Of a stretch of DNA of 64,000 nucleotides, positions 58,420 to 64,000 are shown piece after piece. The stretch is taken from assembly GCA_018894105.1 (NCBI GenBank), contig CM032123.1:6015001-6079000 (forward strand). The letters run 5' to 3'. The position numbers were made by a program, and so were the translations under genes. The first letter of the stretch is position 1. Each line of letters begins with the position of its first letter. The stretch comes from Jacaranda mimosifolia (lineage: Eukaryota > Streptophyta > Magnoliopsida > Lamiales > Bignoniaceae). A model generated the notes under the pieces. That model did no database searches and was not told where the DNA came from. It saw only the letters and a list, made by a program, of their open reading frames with translations.

Positions 58420-58769
58420 AAATTATTTTGCAACGAAAAAAATCTTCAAAATTGCGTTTTACGATGGAAAAATCCATCACAAAAAATCACCAAGAAATTC
58501 AACACTTGCGACGGACAAAAATCCGTCGCAAATTGGTAAATTTGCGACAGAAATTTCCGTTGCAAAAATGCCCTATTTGCGACGGATATTTCCGTCGCAA
58601 AAGTCGGATGGAAATTTCCATCATAGATTTGCGACAGAAATTTCCATCGCAAAATCCATTGCAAAAAAAATCCATCGCAAATTCCGTCGCAAGTTACTGC
58701 GATGGAGTATTTTGCGACGGATTTATTATGTTGCAAAATCCATCGCAAAACAACATTTTTTTAGTAGTG
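58420..58769. repeat. Right subterminal repeats of the CACTA element
   Basis: Dense copies of 'tttgcgacggaaatttccgt' and 'tccgtcgcaaa' in both orientations up to the terminal CATTTTTTTAGTAGTG. ORFs read across this part are incidental. Confidence 0.85.
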
Positions 58770-59114
58770 TAAAATTTCTACTTAGTTGATTAGGAAATTT
58801 TCTTTGAGAATTGGTACTCAAGTTTGATTATTAAGACAAGTATTTCAATTATCTTTCATTATGACGATTTATTTTTGAGATTATTTAAATAAATTTTTGG
58901 GAATCTGGTTTGATCTATTGGATATGAGGCTTAGTATCGTTGAGCCTTTGGGCTTAAGGGCTTGTCGTGTTATGTCCTGAATTTGGGGCATGACAAGCTC
59001 AAACTCGTGATTTTCGAGCTTGAGCTTAAAATTGAGCTAAATTTGAACACACACACATATATATATATATAGTGGCTCGAAGGCTCACAAGCTGACTTGT
59101 CAACTTAACTGTGT

Positions 59115-59147
<33 letters not shown>

Positions 59148-59418
59148 CAATGCATAAGTATTAAATAATATATAAAAAGAATACTTAAAAAAATATATCC
59201 CACATATTAAATAATTTTTAAACTATAATTTATTTATTCACTTATATATTGCTTACTAAAATAATAGTTAATAATTTATAAGATACTAATTTATAAATTG
59301 TAAAAGATAATGGCATCATGTGTTCGATGAAAAATAAAAATTCTTTTATTTAAATAATTTTACAAAAATATTTATAGGTTTATAATGTAAATATACCTTT
59401 GTGCGACGTGAGCTAGTT

Positions 59419-60695
59419 AATTAGGGCTAAATGCACATTACCCCCCTGTGTAATTCAAAATTGTCACAAAACCCCCTGCGTTAAAAATGGAGTTTGTTTG
59501 GTACCTCGTGTTTCAGAAAAATTGGCTAACTCGCCCCAGCAACACTATTTTGTGAGAAAAAAATGTGAAGAGACAGAATTGGCCTTTTGGGAAAAAAAAT
59601 GTGCCATAGATCCTCATTTGGCTTATTTTAAATTATATACTCAATAGTATTAAAATAATAAATATATCTAAAATAATTTAATTAATTTTTTAAAATTAAA
59701 AATAAATTAAAAATTAAAAGCCCTAAACCTTAAAATTGTTTTACAGAAACCTAACAAAACATATCCTCATTTTCTCTTCAAAACTTTTATTTTTCAAAAT
59801 ATACATACATATATTATATATAGACATCATATATATTTTGTTATTATTCTAACAATAAAAAAATTACTCAATCCATTTTCATCCCAAAACTCAACAAAAA
59901 ATTATTAATTTGATTGAATGCTATAGTAAAAAATGTCTCCCCCCAAAATATAAACAAACATACCAAAATACAACTTTCATATTCTCCAACAATTTATTCT
60001 CCCAAAACATATAATAAACACATAATAAAATCACACAAAAAATATAACCAAACATTCCCATAGATTTTTAAGTTTTTTAATTATTAATTTATTTTAACGT
60101 TTTACTTAAAAATATTAAATTTATAAATAGGTCTAAAATAATTTAATTCAATTTAAATAAATTTATCTATTAATTTAAATAATAATAATTATTTCTATAA
60201 AAAGAATATATATACATATATATAATTACACTACCCTCTTTCTCTCTCCCCCCCTCCCCAACCAAACACCTACCCCCGACATAGCTGCCAGCCAGCCACC
60301 GCCGTCGAGGCAACCGTTCAAGCCAGCCGTTCCCCCCAAACCACCCTCAAGTCTACCATGGCTGCTGCGGCCATGGCAGCAGGGGGCGAGTTGTGGAGGG
60401 GGTAGGGGTTGGTCGTTGGGGTGGTATATATACATATTTATATTTATATTATATATATGTATTTAATTATATAATATATTATTTATTATACATATTTATA
60501 TTTATATATTATATATACATATTGTATGGGAAAAATACGCATAAGCCCCTGTGAAATTCAAAATTACCACGAAACTCCCTCTGTAAACTTTAGATTAAAA
60601 AAGGGCCAACTAGACCCCGAAGGGCATTATAGACAATTCACAGCCAAAATTGCTATCCTACATACAATAATACACATAATCCCCTGTGAATTCAA

Positions 60696-60726
<31 letters not shown>

Positions 60727-60917
60727 CTAGACCCCAGAGGGCATTATAGACAATTCACAACAAAAATTTGTATCCTACATGTAGCCACAGCGCGTGAGCC
60801 CATCTGGGGGTATGGTGGCAATTTTGATAAAACATAGGGTATTAATCAAACTCCATTTTTTACACAAAGGTTTTGTGGCAATTTCGAATTTCACAAGGGG
60901 TTATGCGTATTTTCCAC
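59419..60917. mobile_element. Mutator-like element with about 75-bp terminal inverted repeats
   Basis: A 9-10-bp duplication GAGCTAGTTA flanks it (59410-59419, 60918-60927). The left end (tgcacattacccccctgtg, later 'aattcaaaattgtcacaaaa' and 'aaaaatggagtttg') pairs with the right end read on the other strand (acgcataaccccttgtg, 'aaattgccacaaaa', 'aaaaaatggagtttg'). No transposase ORF. A GC-rich island (60230-60425) lies in the AT-rich interior, and parts of the terminal sequence are repeated at about 60530-60600 and 60665-60700. Confidence 0.8.
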
Positions 60918-61646
60918 GAGCTAGTTATATTAGGAACTTGCTGTGTCGTGTTCGTTCTCGTTACACATGTAATGTATTATCTATTTATTATGAGATTGTA
61001 TATTATACATGATTGATGCATATTTTTCAAATTTAATACTTCAAGTACGGAATAATAATTTATCATTATCTTAAAAATTCCATTTTTATATTTTAATGTT
61101 CAAATTTCAAAAGTCAAAACAATAACTTACTTAAAATTTATAAAAATTAATAATATTTAGTAAAGTTATTCATTATTTTTCTTATATTTAGTAATATTAG
61201 CTCAATGTGGATATATAGAAGCAATATCAATATTATTAATATTTTATATTTTAATTCCAAATTTATATTATTATTTTCACCTTATGATATGATATATACA
61301 ATTTGACTTAATAATGCATGATTTTTAAATTTAATTATCCAACTTAAAATTCATCATATACTTATAAATTCATTTTATATTCTTAGATATAAAAAATATG
61401 CATTATATTTTAGTGTAAAGCTCAAGTTTGAGGTCGAACTCGATTGTGGCTCTATGCCTAATGAGCTTATCGAGCTCAAGCTCAAACTCGATATTCATCA
61501 ACGAGCTTAAATTTAAGCCTAAAATTAGAAGCTCCATAAGATCAAGCACACGTATTTTATAGATGAGCTGAGCTTGAGTCTGAAATTTTTTTAAAATTTG
61601 AAATTTTTGTCAAACTCAACTCGAGCTCGACTCGATTGCAGTCCTA

Positions 61647-62190
61647 GACAAAACAAAAGGATGATCCTATCAAAGGAGGGCCTACCTCCTCCTCCCTATA
61701 CTGGGTATCCATCCTAACATAACCACTAAATTGATTTTATAATTTTGAAAATAATCAAATACTAAAGAGGGTATTTCTTAAAAAGAAATTATAATGACCT
61801 TCAAAATATGAGATCATTGTAGTATTCATGAAGAATCAATTGCTTGCGTACTGCTTGTTTTCGCTTTCAAAAAACTCTAACTTACAAGAAAAATATATAT
61901 GTTGTATTTATTTGGTACTTGAAGTTGGCCGAGTACCAGAACTAATAGTTTATCTAAAATCCATTCGCATCCAAGACATTAAAATTCAATATATCACCCC
62001 ATAACTTATTTATAAACTCAAAATACACTCCAAACAAAATAAATTTAAATTTTACTCAAATTCATTATGAACCCTGCGTGCTTATGAAGGCAATACTTTA
62101 GTTCTCTTTAGTTGCACATTCTCACAACTGTCCTAGCTAATACCAGCTGGAGTATATATATAAGCATCAATCTATTCCACTACATTTATT
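61647..62190. repeat. Duplicated intergenic block, copy B, part 3
   Basis: It continues copy B after the nest and matches copy A 20908-21447: 'ataatgaccttcaaaatatg', 'agaatcaattgcttgcg', 'agtatatatataagcatcaa'. The TATA-like element is at 62153-62162. No gene follows. Confidence 0.83.
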
Positions 62191-62439
62191 CCAGTTGTAT
62201 CTATATACATCTATTCCAAATTTGACTTGGAAGTACGCCAGTATCAGGCTGTGCTTGCTTGTGAGAATTTCTCACAAGCAAGCCCTCAAAAACAAAGAAA
62301 TTCTTTCAAGTGTGTGATTGCTTGTGAAAAAAATTTCCACCTCACAGAATTTCTCTCAAAAAATCCTCCTCTCCTATTTGAAAATTTTTCCCTCCTCACA
62401 AAAAATTCTTACAAACAATCTCTCACCTATCACATCAAC
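62191..62439. other. Intergenic, no gene seen
   Basis: It contains a small inverted repeat, gcttgcttgtgagaa and ttctcacaagcaagc, at 62258-62285. The reading frames here show no family resemblance. Confidence 0.5.
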
Positions 62440-63105
62440 TATAATCATTATACTTTACCTCACAAACAATTACTCTCTCATAACATATAATTATATTTAC
62501 ACATAATATTTTTATATTAAATAATTTTTTTCATAATATAATTATTTACATACACATATATATATATATTAACATTTAAATGAAATTTTATCATAATATG
62601 TAGTTATAATTACACATAATATTTTTATATTAAAATATTATTATTTTCTTAAGATAGTTATTTTGATGCATTTTCATAGTATGTAATTATATCTATATGT
62701 AATATTTAATATTTAAATAGAATTATTTTTGTAATAAATAATTATAGTTACAAGTAATATTTTTATATTTAAATAGAATTATTTTGATAATATAATTATT
62801 CACACATTTTTAATATTTTATAATATTATTTTCATAATATATAATTATATTTACACATAAAAAATTACATTTATATTTTAATATTTACATAAAACTATTT
62901 TTCTAATACATAATTATATTTTCACATAATGTTTTATTATATAAACAAAATTGTTTTCATAATACACAATTATATTTACACATAAAATTTTAATATATTT
63001 AAATAAAATTATTATCATATTATATAATTATATTTACACGTTATATAGTATTATTTAAATAAAATTTATATCATATTATATAATTATATCTAACATTTAT
63101 ATATT
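62440..63105. repeat. AT-rich minisatellite, about 60-70 bp x 10
   Basis: The motif 'tcataatatataattatatt' followed by 'tacacataatatttttatat' recurs across the whole stretch with many changes. There is no coding potential. Confidence 0.75.
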
Positions 63106-63108
63106 ATA

Positions 63109-64000
63109 TGTAACAACCCAGGAATTTTTATGATTTCATTTATATGTGTATCATTAATATTTGAAATTATTGAATTTATTTATTAATTATTTTACAATTT
63201 TGTGGTTAAAAGTATAATTTTATATACTCAATTGCATGACTTAAGTTTCCTAGGGACTAAATTGCAAAATGCAAAAATTGAATTTGATAAAAATGGGCAG
63301 CAGCGTTTTCTTCTTCCTTCTCTACTTTTCTTTTCTTTTTCTTCTTTCTCCTTCCTCCCGCGGCCAACCCAACCACCACCGGAGAACCATTCTTCACCAA
63401 ACCAACCACCCAAACCCACTCCTCTCACCTCCAAGACTTTACCTGCACCACCACACGCGGCGGTAGACCACCGGAGTTAAGCGACGGAGAACGGCCGAAA
63501 CTCCCCTCATGGTGAGCAACTGGGTTTCCAATTTTTCAGCATCAAATGGAGCAAATAAGGGGTGGTTTAGCTAGTTATCGACGAGGTGAACACGGTGGTA
63601 ACATTGCATGGCGGAGATATGCAGCGGAGACGATGAAAACTGGCGGCGGAGCTTCAAACCGTGAAGACTTCAGGGTGGATTTTAAGGGGATTTCTGGCGA
63701 CTAAATTGAAAACCAAGGGTACCGTTGGAAAGATCTCGGCAAGAGGATTCTTTGGGAGGCGCCATCTCATTTTCCAGCGACGGTGGACAGCGGCGACCGG
63801 TGGCGGTGACAGGGTAGAATCTTCGCCTCATCGCGGTGGTCACATGCACGTGGTCTAATCGTGAAGATTTTCCTTCGTTAGTGAGATATTGGTATATAAT
63901 GCTATTTTCATGTATGTATTTGCATGTATACGTTTAGACGTTCTGATCTTCGTAAAACTATGTATTTTCATATATTATGATGGTCTTGGTCGATCAGAAC
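63109..64000 (+). repeat. LTR-like sequence, truncated by the window end
   Basis: It begins TGTAACAACCCAGGAATTTT, like the TGTAACACCCC starts at 38550 and 43684. It has the same layout as those LTRs: 'gactaaattgcaaaatgcaa' early on, then a pyrimidine-rich and GC-rich segment (63300-63850) with CGGCGG-type motifs. It is probably the 5' end of a Del/Tekay-like LTR of another family. No end is in the window. The small ORFs in it are likely incidental. Confidence 0.55.

Larger units (their letters stand above)
50009..58769 (+). mobile_element. CACTA (En/Spm) transposon, 8.76 kb, both genes present
   Basis: The termini are exact inverted repeats: CACTACTAAAAAAATG at 50009 and CATTTTTTTAGTAGTG ending at 58769. 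The 3-bp duplication TAA flanks both sides (50006-50008, 58770-58772). Subterminal arrays of 'tttgcgacgga' motifs occur at both ends. Inside, on the plus strand, lie a TNP2-type transposase gene (52571-56211) and a Transposase_24/TNPA-type gene (56371-58161). The termini look competent but the TNP2 frame is broken. Confidence 0.95.
47566..58995 (+). mobile_element. Solo-LTR-like unit, split by a CACTA transposon
   Basis: Removing the CACTA element leaves 47566-50008 plus 58773-58995, about 2.67 kb. It starts TATAACACCCCAAGTC (a TGTAACACCCC-type LTR start with one change) and ends GGGGCATGACA. Possible 5-bp duplications are ggctt and agctc, differing by two transitions. No primer site, gag or pol is seen inside, so it is read as a solo LTR. 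A tandem repeat is at 49385-49640. An old fragment with other origin is possible. Confidence 0.6.
47517..61646. mobile_element. hAT-like 'GAGCTCGAG' element, host of a nest
   Basis: The left terminus TAGGGTTGCAAGTTGATCGA (47517) and the right terminus, read on the other strand, TAGGACTGCAATCGAGTCGA (61646) are inverted repeats 14 kb apart. Flanking 8-mers ggctaaac (47509-47516) and gacaaaac (61647-61654) match at six of eight. Copies A and C read 'ggcaaaac' once at this place. Only 47517-47565, 58996-59418 and 60927-61646 belong to the element; the rest is nested insertions. Those parts hold 'gagcttgagc' motifs and no transposase. Same family as 110-687. Confidence 0.78.

Noticed and set aside
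58428..58789. ORFs of 73-114 codons on both strands
   Set aside because: They are translations of the palindromic subterminal repeats of the CACTA element.
60226..60435. Minus-strand ORF with Pro/Gly-rich sequence
   Set aside because: It coincides with the GC-rich island of the Mutator-like element; no start context or domain. Kept only as a possible captured fragment.
63202..63858. ORFs of 65-92 codons near the right end
   Set aside because: They fall in the pyrimidine- and GC-rich part of an LTR-like sequence, a typical place for chance ORFs.
1..64000. Endogenous pararetrovirus (caulimovirid) sequence
   Set aside because: All RT-bearing regions have LTRs, primer sites and integrase and belong to Ty3/gypsy elements. 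No movement protein or coat protein signature was seen.

Overview
This is nuclear DNA of a flowering plant, almost certainly a eudicot. It is AT-rich, has one intron-containing plant cytochrome P450 gene, and is otherwise packed with plant-type transposable elements. The P450 belongs to clan 71 and looks like the CYP76 family, closest in feel to the Lamiales terpenoid oxidases that I remember. The species cannot be named from sequence alone.

Layout. (1) 1-1010 is one copy (C) of a duplicated intergenic block, split by a hAT-like MITE at 110-687. (2) 1630-14000 is a decayed Ty3/gypsy element of the Tat type with one 5' LTR and three tandem LTRs at its 3' end, all inside one 5-bp target duplication (ATGTG). 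(3) 14205-17510 holds a P450 exon-2 relic and, behind it, an intact two-exon P450 gene, both on the minus strand. (4) 18360-25765 is intergenic, with degenerate tandem repeats, block copy A, a tRNA-type SINE, a hAT MITE and a CACTA MITE. (5) 25849-36091 is a second, different Tat element, preceded by a misplaced 83-bp piece of its own internal 3' end. (6) 36800-62190 is block copy B, broken into three pieces by two insertions. The first is a gag-only LTR retrotransposon with >3-kb LTRs (38550-47393). The second is a nest (47517-61646) consisting of a hAT-like element that holds a solo-LTR-like unit, which in turn holds an 8.8-kb CACTA transposon, plus a Mutator-like element. (7) 62440-63105 is an AT-rich minisatellite. 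An LTR-like sequence starts at 63109 and runs off the window.

How it works together. The only likely functional host gene is the P450. The Tat elements carry gag, protease, RT, two RNase H domains and integrase on the plus strand, then a tandem-repeat zone, then an antisense gene. In both elements the antisense gene has its own TATA box and a short phase-0 intron at the same protein position. The CACTA element carries a broken TNP2-type transposase gene and a better preserved multi-exon TNPA/Transposase_24-type gene. Copies A, B and C of the duplicated block serve as each other's empty sites. This fixes the boundaries and order of the insertions without outside data.

No rRNA, tRNA, organellar, bacterial or CRISPR sequence was seen. 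Domain names come from motif recognition, not from a search.
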